From NCBI RefSeq assembly GCF_000008205.1, contig NC_007295.1:558001-622000 (forward strand): a stretch of 64,000 nt of DNA, written 5' to 3'. This DNA is from Mesomycoplasma hyopneumoniae J. GTDB taxonomy: Bacteria > Bacillota_I > Bacilli_A > Mycoplasmatales > Metamycoplasmataceae. The notes beneath the pieces were generated by a model. It saw only the letters and a list, made by a program, of their open reading frames with translations. It did not search any database and was not told the DNA's origin. Of the stretch, positions 45,970 to 55,970 are shown piece after piece (position 1 is the stretch's first letter; each line of letters starts with the position of its first letter). The translations under genes were made by a program, and so were the position numbers.

Positions 45970-48203
45970 TATTGATCTCCTTTATTTTTTTGACTTACTA
46001 AATTTTGTTTTCTTTTATAAATAATTCGGCGTAAAAAGACGGTTAAGGTAATTAAAATTCCGGAAATTGTCCCAATTATTAAGTATAAAAGATTATCCTC
46101 AAGTCATTTTGAGGTATTTGCTAACTTATATTCTTGAATTAAATCTGCAAAATTTTGAACTGCATTTCCGCTGTCTTGACTTTGGCCTGCTGAGTTTTGG
46201 TCTTTATTTTCATCTTTTTGAGCAAAATAGGCGATCTGGCCCAAAATTTGACTTAACTGATTGATTTCCCGACCTAATTTTGTCATTTTCAAAAATGAAT
46301 TAACCAAATTTGAGGTTAATTTATAAGATTCATTATGAAAAAGGGCAATTTTTTCGTGGGCCTGTGCAAAAAAACGGTTAATATCTTCACGAGTTAGATT
46401 GAGTTTTTCCAAAGTCGCATCAAGTTGTTTGGCGGCTTCAGAACTTGACTCAGCTTTACCATCTAATTCCGAAATTGTTTGTTTTGCCCTATTAAATTTT
46501 TCCTGAAGAACATATAAATTAATAAAATAAATTAAATAATAATGAAGTCAAGCTTTATTATTATCGATCTCGGATTTTTTAAGATAAGATAAAAACTGAA
46601 ACTGGGAAGCTGAAAAAACACTTGATAGCGAAGAATTTATATATTCTCGGGCCATTTTTTTCTGGGCTTCTAAAAAATCTTGATTATAAAACACTTTTGT
46701 AAGTAGATAGAAAAAATTATAAATTGTTGTTTGTGAACCAGGGGAATAATAGCGAATTTGGTCAAAACTAAATTGATCATTGACATTAACAGTTTCAAAA
46801 AAATTATCAATTACGGCTGTAACCCCTAAATTTGAATGGTATAAGTTTGTTGTAATTGCCTGTCTTTGCCAGGGACTTGCGCCTTCAAAGTCATCATATT
46901 GGAGACTTTCATAAACTTTTTCATATTTTTTCTTATCCGATGATTCGCGGACTTTATTAACAAAGTCAGTAATTTTAATCCGCGCTTTAATCTTCCCGTC
47001 TGTTTCACTAATAGATTCAATATTATATTTAAAACGGGAATTTAAAGGGTTTAAAAAGAAAAAAATCTCGGATTTTTTTTCTTGGGATGCTGAATTATAA
47101 AGATTTATAATCTCGCTTACGGACAAATTTGTATATTCAGGAGCAACAATTGGGGGTAGATCAGGAGCAATTCGGACTTCAAATTCCGGTTTTTCGGAGA
47201 TTTGAGGGGGGTTTTGTTTGGTAATTTTTTTAATTGCTAAATTAATTTGTTCTATTTCTGATTTTGAAGAAGACGGATTTGGCAGTTGATTTAAAGAAAA
47301 ATCCAGTAAAAGCGACTGTTTTTCAAAGTAGTTTTTGATCCAGTCATTTCAGGTGGATACCCCTTCTTTGCCCATTGGTTTTGAAGCTAATAAAATATTT
47401 TCTTTATCATCAATACTTTCACGGTCAAGATTTAGATTAAAATTCTTTTTATAGACCGGAAATTCTTCCTCTTTGAATAAATATTGTTTATAACCTGATT
47501 CTAGTCCTTTAAAATAAGTTTTGATCCTTTCCTCAAATTCTTGACCTTTTAAAGTATTAGGAACATCCAAAACTTTATCAGTTTTTACTCCTTGAATTTT
47601 TGCATAGTCATCGTTTTGGTTATTTCCCCATTCAAGCCCTTGATAATTTTCCTTATCAAAAGTGACATCTCCACGTTTTAGTTTTAAATTATTTGCAAAA
47701 GCAAAGGGGCTAATGATATTCAAACCATATTTGCGGGGATCTTTTTTGATCCCCTCACGATTTTTCTGGAAATAATAACGTAGTTGAATCCAAAAAAAAC
47801 TTTGTTGTAGTCTTTCTTCGACATTATCCTTATTTTTGGCATTAATATCGGCTAGTTTTGCTTTAATATCATTATCAACCTGCCCAATAAAACGGTCAAT
47901 AAATTCCTCTTTTTTGCTTTCCCATCAAGCCTGATTTTTTTTAAGATCTTCATTAGTGATCGGTGTTGGATCTTTTTTTGGATCAGCATCAGCTTTTTTT
48001 TGATCTTTTTCCCCATTTTTTTCTTGATTTGACTGGCCTGCCTGGCCTTTATCATTATCAGTTTGTGGTTTTTCTTGACTAATAATTTCCTTTTGGGAAT
48101 AATTAATCGCTGAGGTTAAGAAAAAAAGCGGGGAAAAAGTTAAAAATGGAAAAAATCGGGAAAAAATCAACTTATTTTTTCTATTTTTTTGTTTTTTATA
48201 CAT
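45969..48203 (-). CDS. Large membrane-anchored X0-sector protein (744 residues) of the F1-like cluster
   Basis: A Lys-rich start and hydrophobic segment at residues 12-32 (FPFLTFSPLFFLTSA) act as signal or anchor. A Gln/Lys/Asp-rich linker follows, then a helical domain of about 600 residues and one C-terminal membrane segment near 705-726 (LLYLIIGTISGILITLTVFL) with a basic tail inside. Topology: long part outside, tail inside. No similarity to any F0 subunit. It is one of the three cluster proteins without known homologues and would tie the F1-like part to the outside. Gene position, between epsilon-like and alpha-like, is as in other such clusters. Confidence 0.8.
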
Positions 48204-48666
48204 AATTTACCTCAGTTCTGACCAGAAAAAATAATTCTTTAAGTCGATTTTCTTCATTGACTTGTTTTGTTAGTTGATAATTTTTGTATAATTCCAAATT
48301 TTCACCAATTTCTAAATTTGCTTTTAGTTGTAATTTATGCAAAAGTGTGTTTTTGTTTTTTTGTTGAGCTTTTTTTTGAAAGAAAAATTCTTTTTTATCA
48401 ACCTTATAAAAAATTAGATCTTCAAAAAGATGAATCGAAACTGTATCTTCAAGGGAAAATAAAAGCGAGTGATGAGCAAAAAAGTAGTAAATTCCACTTG
48501 AAATTTCCACTTTTATCAACGAAAATTCTAAATTTGAGACAATAAAAGGTTGAATTGGGGCAAAATATTTTTCTTGTTCAATATTAAGGGAAATTTTGCA
48601 ATTTTTTAAAGTAATAATTTTATTTTCGGGGGTTAGAATCCGAAAATTTCAAAGTTTTGCCTCCAT
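48196..48666 (-). CDS. Epsilon-like subunit of the F1-like X0 ATPase
   Basis: 156 residues. The N-terminal 90 residues follow the epsilon beta-sandwich pattern (MEAKLWNFRILTPENKIITL, then ...SSGIYYFFAHHSLLF as in PGHAPLL...). The C-terminal half is Lys/Glu-rich and helical. Weak sequence similarity; assignment rests on position and fold pattern. It starts directly after the gamma-like stop and its end overlaps the next start by eight bases. Confidence 0.72.
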
Positions 48667-49533
48667 TTAGAAAACTCCTTTCGGCTTTCTTTTAATGACA
48701 TTGAGCTCTTCAATTTCTAGTTCCCGCTCGATTTTGAGAATTGATGTTCGCAGATGACGCATTTTCTCTTCAATCTCTTTTAAAAGCGTATTTTCATGGA
48801 TTAGCTTATTTTTATAGACAATAAATTGGGACTCTAATAATAAAATTTGGACTGAAGTTACAAAATAACTAAGAATTTGACTTTGATAAAATTCTTCAAA
48901 ATTTGGAAAAAATCTTACTCTTTCTAGATTTTTTTCAATTTTTTCAAGTACTTCCTGATTTGTTTCCATTTTGAATTCAAAATGGTTTAAAGGGAAAATT
49001 GTTGCGATAAAATCGGTGATTTTATTTGAATAAACTGCCATTTTTACAGTTGAAAATTGTCGATTTTTGATTCCATAATTGATAATTTCACCAATTTTCG
49101 TTGAATTTTTAAAAGTATTATCCAAATTTTGAAAACTTTCAAGAATTTGCATCTTATTTTTGTTAGCAAAATTAAGTGCCCGATCGCCTAAAGTAATAAT
49201 AAAATCTTTTTCTTTATAGTTTTCAAGAATTTTTGCCTCAATTTGGTCAAAAAAGTTCTGGGTATATTTCTCATCAGAAGAAGGATAAATTCAGAGACTA
49301 ACATTTTGGCGAATCAATGCTTTTCTAGTAACTAACGATAATTTAGTGCTAAGCGATCTTTGATAACTAAAATTTACCAAAAAGTACTGACCAATTAGAA
49401 AAAATTCATAAACATTGCGAATTGTGCGTAAAAGAAGGTTAATTTTTATCAAAGAAATATTCCGATTTAGTGAAACTAAATCGTAAATTTTTGCAAAGTT
49501 AGCCCGTTTTTCCTTTATTTCATTAATATTCAT
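48667..49533 (-). CDS. Gamma-like central-stalk subunit of the F1-like X0 ATPase
   Basis: 288 residues. A long N-terminal helix (MNINEIKEKRANFAKIYDLV) and a long C-terminal helix (LLKEIEEKMRHLRTSILKI) flank a Rossmann-like middle, the layout of F1 gamma. Sequence similarity to AtpG is low. It lies between the 186-residue protein and the epsilon-like gene. Confidence 0.75.
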
Positions 49534-49551
49534 AATTTAAAACTTTCAAAA

Positions 49552-50112
49552 TTAGGCTTTTTTTGGCTTATTTTGCTGATTTTGGATATTTTCAAGACTT
49601 GAGACTAAAGAAACTTCACTAAAAATCACTTTTAATGTTCGCGTCTGTGGATCAAAGAAAATAATACAACCCTCGACAACCTCGACAAAACGGTTTTTAT
49701 TGGCAATAAAATCCCAAGCTAGAATGTTTAAATTTGCAAGAACTGAAGAAAAACGTTGATCGTTACTATCGCTAAAAAAATTACTTGCCATCACATTTGA
49801 GGATTCTTTTAGAGTTACAATTGGTACAAGACCTTTTGAGCCAAACCGGGATGAACGCTGCCAGGAAATGACAAAATTTTTAAAAACTAATTCAGTTGTA
49901 GCCTTATAAGCTGCTAAAACTTTTTGGTGGTATTTTTCACGGATTACTGAATTTGCTTTCTGAGAAGAAACAAGTAAAGTTAGATTAAATAGCGCATCAA
50001 AACTAACAAAATTTGGATGATTAATTAAATCATAATAATCACGGAACTCGGTTTTTGTATCAATAGTATTTGAATTTGCTTCTTTTTTTGCAGAAGATCC
50101 AAAAAATTTCAT
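49552..50112 (-). CDS. 186-residue soluble protein of the F1-like cluster (unknown)
   Basis: No membrane segment; mixed alpha/beta composition with ALFNLTLLVSSQKA and GCIIFFDPQTRTLKVIF. It is the small protein of the X0 set without known homologues. GGAGTTAATT precedes ATG 50112. Its constant position next to the 12-TM protein suggests it links the membrane protein and the gamma-like stalk, but that is inference. Confidence 0.72.
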   Translation of the reverse strand: MKFFGSSAKKEANSNTIDTKTEFRDYYDLINHPNFVSFDALFNLTLLVSSQKANSVIREKYHQKVLAAYKATTELVFKNFVISWQRSSRFGSKGLVPIVTLKESSNVMASNFFSDSNDQRFSSVLANLNILAWDFIANKNRFVEVVEGCIIFFDPQTRTLKVIFSEVSLVSSLENIQNQQNKPKKA

Positions 50113-50130
50113 AATTAACTCCTATTTTTT

Positions 50131-51672
50131 TTAACTTTTTGACTTAAGTGTTTTTAAATTTTCCGACTGGGAATTTTTAGTATTTACTTGTTTTTCAAGC
50201 ACTTTGTAATCTAATTGCGATTTTTTTGTTTTTAAAATTAAAGTATTTTTTCCAATTGATACTAATAAATTAACAAAAACGAAAATTCCAACTAAAACAC
50301 TAAGAATTCCATAAAAATAGAAACTATAGTCAATATAAAATGTCGATACTAAAGGACTTTTTTCGGCCTCAAGTGCAACAACGGCATTTGTATAAATATG
50401 AATATTTAATAAATAAATGAAAGTAAAAAGAATATATAAACTAGTAAAAAAGCTAAAAATGAGCTTTAATCATAACGGAAAATCTTTCTTTGTTCTAATC
50501 AATAATGAATAAGTAATAATAAAAAACACTATTTGACTTAAATTGATTCAAATAGTGGCAAAAACTACATAAGATAAATAGGAACTAACAAAACTGGAAA
50601 TAAAAGATATCAATAGGACAAAAGCAAAAAAACTTAACTTGTAATCCTTAATTTTCTTTTCTAATTTTGTAAAATTTAAAAGGAAATAAGTAGCTAATAA
50701 AACTAGATGAATCGAAATTCCGATAATCATTGGCAAATAATTTGTTGTTAAATTCTTTCCAAAAGGTAAGAATTGAACAAAATTTGTGCTTGCAAAAATA
50801 TTTATATAAATACTATAAAATAAAAGTGCAAAACTAGCAAAAATTAACAGTGAAAAACTTGGCACTATTTTTTTTAGTCGGAAAAAACTTTGACGGTAAA
50901 AGTAAATTTGCGGACTAAAATAAAGTAAGGAAAGCACTAGTAAAAATACCAAAATTGCAATTAAAATGAAAGAATTACTAATTTTTCCAACTTCGGCAAT
51001 AAAAGTATATAGCCAATCTGCAACCGGGTTACCATAACTTACAGTCGCGATAATATCAGCTTCCTCATTTGAGAAAACCATTGATGCAAAAAGTCCAAAT
51101 AAAATCCCAAAAATAATTAATGAGGCTGCCAAACTGACGTGACGAAAAATAAAAAACTTTTTATAATCATAATTTATTTTATCATTTTTCCGACCAATTC
51201 AGAGCCAGAGACTATAATCAAGGAAAATTAGGACAAAAATTTGTGTTGAAAATACAAGAATATAAGTTCATTCTGTTGTAAGTCAAGCAAAATAAATAAC
51301 AATATTAACTAAAAAAAGACCAAAAAATGCCGATAAAATAAGATATTTTTGCAATTTTTCCTTAAGGCTTAAAAATTTAAGTCCTTTAAAGAAAAAGGCA
51401 AAACTAAAAAATAAGAGCAAAACTGATCTTGTCATTCGAACAGCAAGAAACTCACGCATTTCATCTTCAATTGGATTGAAAAATGTTGAAATACTTGAGA
51501 CTGGCTGATCAGTATTTGAAATATTTAGAAATGATCGTGGTCCATCAAAAAAAATGGCTAAAGCCAAACTAGTTAAGAATAAAACAGTAAGCAAAAAATA
51601 CAACCACTGCTTTTGGCCATTTTTTGATGGGTTTATTTCTAACTTGAAGACTTTTTTAGATCTAACCTTCAT
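50131..51672 (-). CDS. Polytopic membrane protein (about 12 TM) of the F1-like X0 cluster
   Basis: 513 residues with many hydrophobic segments (WLYFLLTVLFLTSLALAIFF, SFILIAILVFLLVLSLLYF, FSLLIFASFALLFYSIYI, FFAFVLLISFISSFVSSYL). First gene of the operon. The ATG at 51672 is preceded by AAAGGAGAAATA, which fixes the start (an upstream in-frame start would add 40 Lys-rich residues encoded by the promoter region). No sequence link to F0 subunit a; a membrane sector of unknown type. Confidence 0.82.
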
Positions 51673-51709
51673 TATTTCTCCTTTCCTAGTTTTTTCAAAG
51701 ATGAAATAT

Positions 51710-51715
51710 ATTATA
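51710..51715 (-). promoter_or_regulatory. -10 box of the F1-like X0 operon with poly-A directly upstream
   Basis: Minus-strand GTTATAATATATTTC; the 21-nt poly-A tract ends two bases upstream of TATAAT, so it fills the -35/-10 spacer. Leader about 30 nt with AAAGGAG. Confidence 0.6.
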
Positions 51716-51717
51716 AC

Positions 51718-51738
51718 TTTTTTTTTTTTTTTTTTTTT
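51718..51738. repeat. Poly-T tract of 21 (poly-A in the ATPase promoter)
   Basis: 21 T on the plus strand. In the minus-strand promoter it replaces the -35/-10 spacer, as in the phase-variable vlp promoters of M. hyorhinis (known family). Confidence 0.9.
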
Positions 51739-51817
51739 GCCAAAAAAATGAAAATTAAATAAAGGTACCTTAAAAAAATCAAGGAGAATCACTATTTTTT
51801 TTCTAATTTTTTTAAGG

Positions 51818-51853
<36 letters not shown>

Positions 51854-52003
51854 GATTAAATTAGGCAAAAAGTTAGTTATATAATAAAAAAAAGAAAAAA
51901 ACGAGAAATTTTAAGTAAAAATTCATTTTAAAACTATTAAAAAACAGTTTTAAGCCAGTTTTTTATAAATTTTTGCTCATATTTCTTTATAATTTTTTAA
52001 ACT

Positions 52004-52807
52004 ATGCAAAAAAAAATAATTTTTAGCGACATCGATGGCACACTTTATTGTCATGATTTTAAAATTAGTCTTGAAACTATTGATTACATAAAAAAAAACA
52101 AGGATAATTTTATCCTTGTTCTTAATACCGGAAATCCACTGGCTTCCCGAATTTTTCAGGTTGCAAAAAATCTTGAAATTCGTTATATAATCAGCTCAAA
52201 TGGCGCTTTATTCAGCGACCTTGAAAGTGGAAATCATACTTTAATTAACGGTTCAATTTCCCTTAAGGAGCAAAAATTTCTCTTTGAAATTGCCAAAAAT
52301 TTAGATTTACAACTAAATTTTTGAAATACTGAAAAATATTTTAGTTTTAATGCAAAAACAAAATATTTTTCATTTTTTATCTACCCACATCTTCAAGGGG
52401 AAAAAGAGGTAATCTTTACTGATTCATATCAGGAAAATGTTGTTAAATTAGAGTTAATTGGACCTAAGGCCCAACTTGATCAGGCCTATGACTTACTTGA
52501 AAAAAATCAGGAATTAGAGGCTGTTTTCATTAAAAATTTAAGTATTGAAATTACTAAAAAAAATACAAACAAGGGAAAAGCTGTTGAATTTGTCAGCAAA
52601 ATTTTCCAAAGCGATCTTGATAATGTAATGACAATCGGTGATAGCGGAAATGATCTTTCAATGCTTAAAATCACCAAATTTTCCTATGCAATGGCAAATG
52701 CATCAAAAAAAGTCAAAGAAACAGCTCGATTTCATACAAGCGCATGTAATCAAGACGGGCTAATTTATGCGATTAAAGATTTTTTATACCGGAAAAAATT
52801 TGACTAA
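52004..52807 (+). CDS. Cof-type HAD-superfamily phosphatase (second)
   Basis: 267 residues. Motif I FSDIDGTLYCHDF, motif II LVLNTGNP, cap domain, the Lys of TNKGKAVEF and motif IV VMTIGDSGNDLSMLK. It differs clearly from the HAD protein near 42 kb. Likely a cytosolic sugar-phosphate or nucleotide phosphatase. No ribosome site lies before ATG 52004, and a TATAAT ends ten bases upstream. Ends at a bidirectional hairpin. Confidence 0.92.
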
Positions 52808-52835
52808 AATTATATTTTTCGAAAAAAATATAAAA

Positions 52836-52876
52836 AAATTTCAAAATTAAACTAAATTCAGTTAATTTTGAAATTT
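52836..52876. terminator. Bidirectional terminator between the HAD gene and the PQ-loop gene
   Basis: AAATTTCAAAATTAA (52836-52850) pairs with 52862-52876; the right arm is inside the last codons of the minus-strand gene. Confidence 0.65.
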
Positions 52877-53547
52877 GTTTCAGTTTTACGCTGTTGAATC
52901 AGTTGGAAAAAGAAAACTAAAATCTGAATTGTTGCAATCGTTAATCCAATAATTTGGAAAATTAGCGCAGTCAGTCAGTTATTATCATTATTTACCAAAA
53001 TTTGTAAGAATTCATAAATTATTCAGAAAATATTAAGAGTTGCTAGATTAACTAAGAAAGTTAGGGGAATAAATTTTATTGTTTTTTGTTTTATTCCTAA
53101 TATAGTTTGTGGTAAAAAAGCAAAATTTACACAAAAACCGGCAATTATGCCAAGATATGAAGCCGCGCTAATAATCTGACGTTCAGGAACAATTTTAGCT
53201 AAATAAAAAATAAAAAGTAATAAAATTACTAGATAGACAAGAATTCCTGCGCCAATAAAAGCAAGATTTTCTCCTTTTTTCTTCTCCGTTTTAAGCTTAT
53301 ATGTATATACTTGGATCAAGAAAACTAAAGTTATTAGCCCACAAAAAACTTGGGTAATAAAAAGTGGGAGATCATATAAAGCTAGTCCTAACAAGGTAAA
53401 AAAGAAAATTCCAATATAATAAATTCATCAACTAAGTAAGGAAGTTTTTGGTGGTTGTTTGGCAATGAAAGTATTAATTACAAGTGGAAGGCCAACAATG
53501 GCGGTGAAAAATGAGGCAATATAGCCAATTATATCAATATAGTGCAC
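52852..53547 (-). CDS. PQ-loop/MtN3-like seven-TM protein
   Basis: 231 residues, about seven hydrophobic segments. The C-terminal half has a classical PQ-loop: FLPQTILGIKQKTIKFIPLT, then a TM with NIFWIIYEF. The N-terminal half repeats this in weaker form (GLPLVINTFIAKQPPKTSLL followed by WWIYYIGIF). Proteins of this fold (SWEET, SemiSWEET, cystinosin-like) move sugars or amino acids by facilitated diffusion. The start is GTG at 53547, seven bases after AGGAT; no in-frame ATG exists nearby. A 28-nt perfect palindrome lies upstream. Substrate unknown. Confidence 0.68.
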
Positions 53548-53576
53548 TTTTTTTATCCTATCAAATTTATAATTTA

Positions 53577-53604
53577 CAATTTCTGAAATTAATTTCAGAA
53601 ATTG
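53577..53604. promoter_or_regulatory. 28-nt perfect palindrome upstream of the PQ-loop gene
   Basis: CAATTTCTGAAATT followed by its exact reverse complement, 30 nt upstream of the GTG start. It may be an operator, or part of the mgtE 3' end together with the next hairpin at 53607-53640. Confidence 0.5.
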
Positions 53605-53606
53605 CC

Positions 53607-53640
53607 TTAATTAATAAAATTTTTGAAATTTATTAATTAA
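53607..53640 (-). terminator. Hairpin after mgtE
   Basis: TTAATTAATAAA and TTTATTAATTAA form a 12-bp stem 17 nt after the mgtE stop. There is no good U tract, so termination is uncertain. Confidence 0.4.
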
Positions 53641-53656
53641 ATTAATAGAACCATAA

Positions 53657-55117
53657 CTAAATTAGAAGAAAGACAACAATTGTAATACCAAAAAAGATTA
53701 AAGTTGAGATTGAATCAGTAACAGTTGCCAAAATTGGTGCTGACATCACAGCCGGATCACGTCTAATCGATTTTGCAATCATCGGGATGATTGCTCCAAG
53801 AATTTTTGAAAAAATAATTACTACTAATAATGAAATCGAGGAAGCTGCCGAAATTATTAGAATGTAGTCTCTGATTGTTAAATTCGAAATTGAATTATCA
53901 GGGATATTAACATTTTTAATATCACCGGTTAGGGCAAAATAAATCACAAGTCTTAAAAAGTTTAGAATCATTAAAATTGTGCCAATAATTAGGCCAACGC
54001 TAATCTCTTTAAAGAAAACTTTTTTAAAAAAGTTAGTCTTATCAACTTCTTTTAGCGAAATTGCCCTGACAATTGTTGTTGCTGACTGCGAGCCGGCATT
54101 ACCTGCTGAACCAGAAATTACCGGAATCATTGAAACAATTGTGGTAATAAATGAGGCAAGACCGATTGATTTAATTGCATTATTTTGACTTATTGCATTA
54201 GTAAATTCTTGAATGATAAACTGGGACAAAGTTGATCCAAACATTAGGATGATTAGTCAAAAAACTCTTGATTTTACGATCTGTTTAAGTGTGGAACGAA
54301 TATAGGATTCTTCAACTTCCTGAGGTGAAATTCCTGCTAGTTTATAAATATCACTTGTTGCTTTTTCCTTGACAATATCGATAATATCATCACTTGTAAC
54401 CATTCCGATTAGTCTCTGGCTTGTATTTACAACCGGGAGTACTGAAAAATCATTTTTGGCAAAAACTTCGGCTGCATAATCTTTTTTATCAGTTGTAACA
54501 AGAAAAGGGACTTGAAAAACAATTTCTTTGATCTGAGTATTAGGATCAGAAAAGACAATATCTTCTAAAGTAGTTGCCCCGATTATTTTCTTGTTTTGAT
54601 CAACGACATAATAATAATGCACTAATTCGGAGATATCTTTATAGTTTCTAATTTTTTCAAGTGCTTGATGACAAGTCGAATCTTTAAAAAGATAGACGAT
54701 ATCAACTGACATAAAAGCGCCAATTTGATCGTCGGTATACTGCAAAAGTTGATTTATTTGTTTACGAGTATCAATGTCAATGTTGCGCAAAATTCTTTTG
54801 GCAACATTATCAGGGACTTCATCAAGAAGTTCGACAATTTCATCAACATAAAGTTCATCAAGTAATTTATTGATTAGCTCATTTGGTAAACTTAGTACTA
54901 ATTTGGTCTGAATTTCTGGTGAAAAGTAGGTGAAAATATCACCTGCAGTTGCAGTATCTAACATCCTAAAAAATAAAAGTCGGTCAAACGGAGAAAAACT
55001 TGAAACTTCTTCGGCGATCTCTGATAGTGGTTTTTGTTTTGTATAATTGCGGACTTCAGTAATTTTTTTGGTAGTAACAAGCTCAAAAAGAAAAGAACTT
55101 TTTTTATCTAAGCTCAT
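53657..55117 (-). CDS. mgtE: MgtE-type magnesium transporter
   Basis: 486 residues. N-terminal domain with tandem ELINKLLDELYVDEIVELLD-type helices, two CBS domains (about residues 130-255, with TTLEDIVFSDPNT and VTSDDIIDIV), then five membrane segments with the pore motif SGSAGNAGSQSATTIVRAI. It is a Mg2+-gated Mg2+ channel and transporter; the cytoplasmic domains sense Mg2+. Its ATG lies ten bases after the diadenylate cyclase stop, so both are in one operon. No Shine-Dalgarno sequence is visible and coupling is likely. Confidence 0.95.
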
Positions 55118-55126
55118 TATTTTTAA

Positions 55127-55735
55127 CTATTTTTTGTCTTCAGGTTTGACCGCATTTAACTCTTTTGTTAAAATTTCAACAAATGAATCAAGACTTGTAA
55201 CCTTAAAAAAATTAGCATCCCTAACAATTACAACTTCACCACTTTGTTCTGAGACTACAATAGTAATCGAATCTGAGACCTCTGAAATTCCCAATGCAGC
55301 CCGATGACGGGCGCCATAACGATCCTCCAGAGTTGATTCAGAAACTGAAAAATACGTTGATGCATACGAAATTCGATCATCAACGATAATCACAGCACCA
55401 TCATGAAGGGGAGAATTTTTCTGAAAAATTGCAATCAAAAGTGATGAATTAATCATTGAATCAATTTTGACCCCATCAGTGGAAAGATTATCCAAAAGTG
55501 TGTTTCTCTGAATTGTGATAATCGCGCCGATTTTGTTTTTTGAAAGATGTTTAACTGCAAAAAAAAGCTCGTAAACTATTTTTCTTTGTGTTGAAATTCC
55601 AAGGTCAAGAAAACTACGACTGACTTTGTTTTTATGCAAAGTTTTAATATGATTAAAGATAAAGAAAACAACAAAAACAAGCCCTAATACTAAAATTAGT
55701 GCCACTAGTATTAAAATTGGAACATCTAAATTCAT
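55127..55735 (-). CDS. cdaA: Membrane diadenylate cyclase (c-di-AMP synthase, CdaA/CdaM-like)
   Basis: 202 residues: one N-terminal membrane segment (about residues 6-28) followed by a DisA_N domain with the catalytic motifs SPLHDGAVII and RYGARHRAALG. It makes c-di-AMP from two ATP. With a single TM it resembles CdaM of M. pneumoniae rather than the three-TM CdaA of Bacillus. A strong GGGAGGAAGG ribosome site lies upstream. The operon partner is mgtE; c-di-AMP commonly controls potassium and osmolyte transport, and cyclases of this class need divalent metal. Confidence 0.94.
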   Translation of the reverse strand: MNLDVPILILVALILVLGLVFVVFFIFNHIKTLHKNKVSRSFLDLGISTQRKIVYELFFAVKHLSKNKIGAIITIQRNTLLDNLSTDGVKIDSMINSSLLIAIFQKNSPLHDGAVIIVDDRISYASTYFSVSESTLEDRYGARHRAALGISEVSDSITIVVSEQSGEVVIVRDANFFKVTSLDSFVEILTKELNAVKPEDKK

Positions 55736-55875
55736 CAGGCTCCCTTCCTCCCCTTATTTACAATCACAGGCTAAAATAATTTACATTTAAAATTATATCT
55801 TAATTTAATTATATTAGAAATATTTCAATATTTTTCCTTAAATTTTCCTTTTTTTGGAGTCTTAAATAATAAAAA

Positions 55876-55931
55876 TTCTACTAATCTTTGCAAAAAATAA
55901 AATTTTTTATAAAAAACAAAGATTAGTAGAA
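55876..55931 (-). terminator. Terminator of the zinc-ribbon repeat gene
   Basis: A perfect 15-bp stem (TTCTACTAATCTTTG, 55876-55890, with 55917-55931), followed on the minus strand by TTTTTATTATT. Loop of 26 nt, itself A/T-rich. Confidence 0.7.
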
Positions 55932-55970
55932 AAAATTTTGTTTTTTTTTACAAAATTTTTAAAATTGGTA

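Noticed and set aside
43055-51672. Housekeeping F1F0 ATP synthase operon
   Set aside because: No a, b, c or delta subunit, gene order differs, and three genes have no F0 counterpart.
55736-55970. Magnesium riboswitch before the cdaA-mgtE operon
   Set aside because: Only a terminator hairpin of the upstream gene and AT-rich sequence are present.
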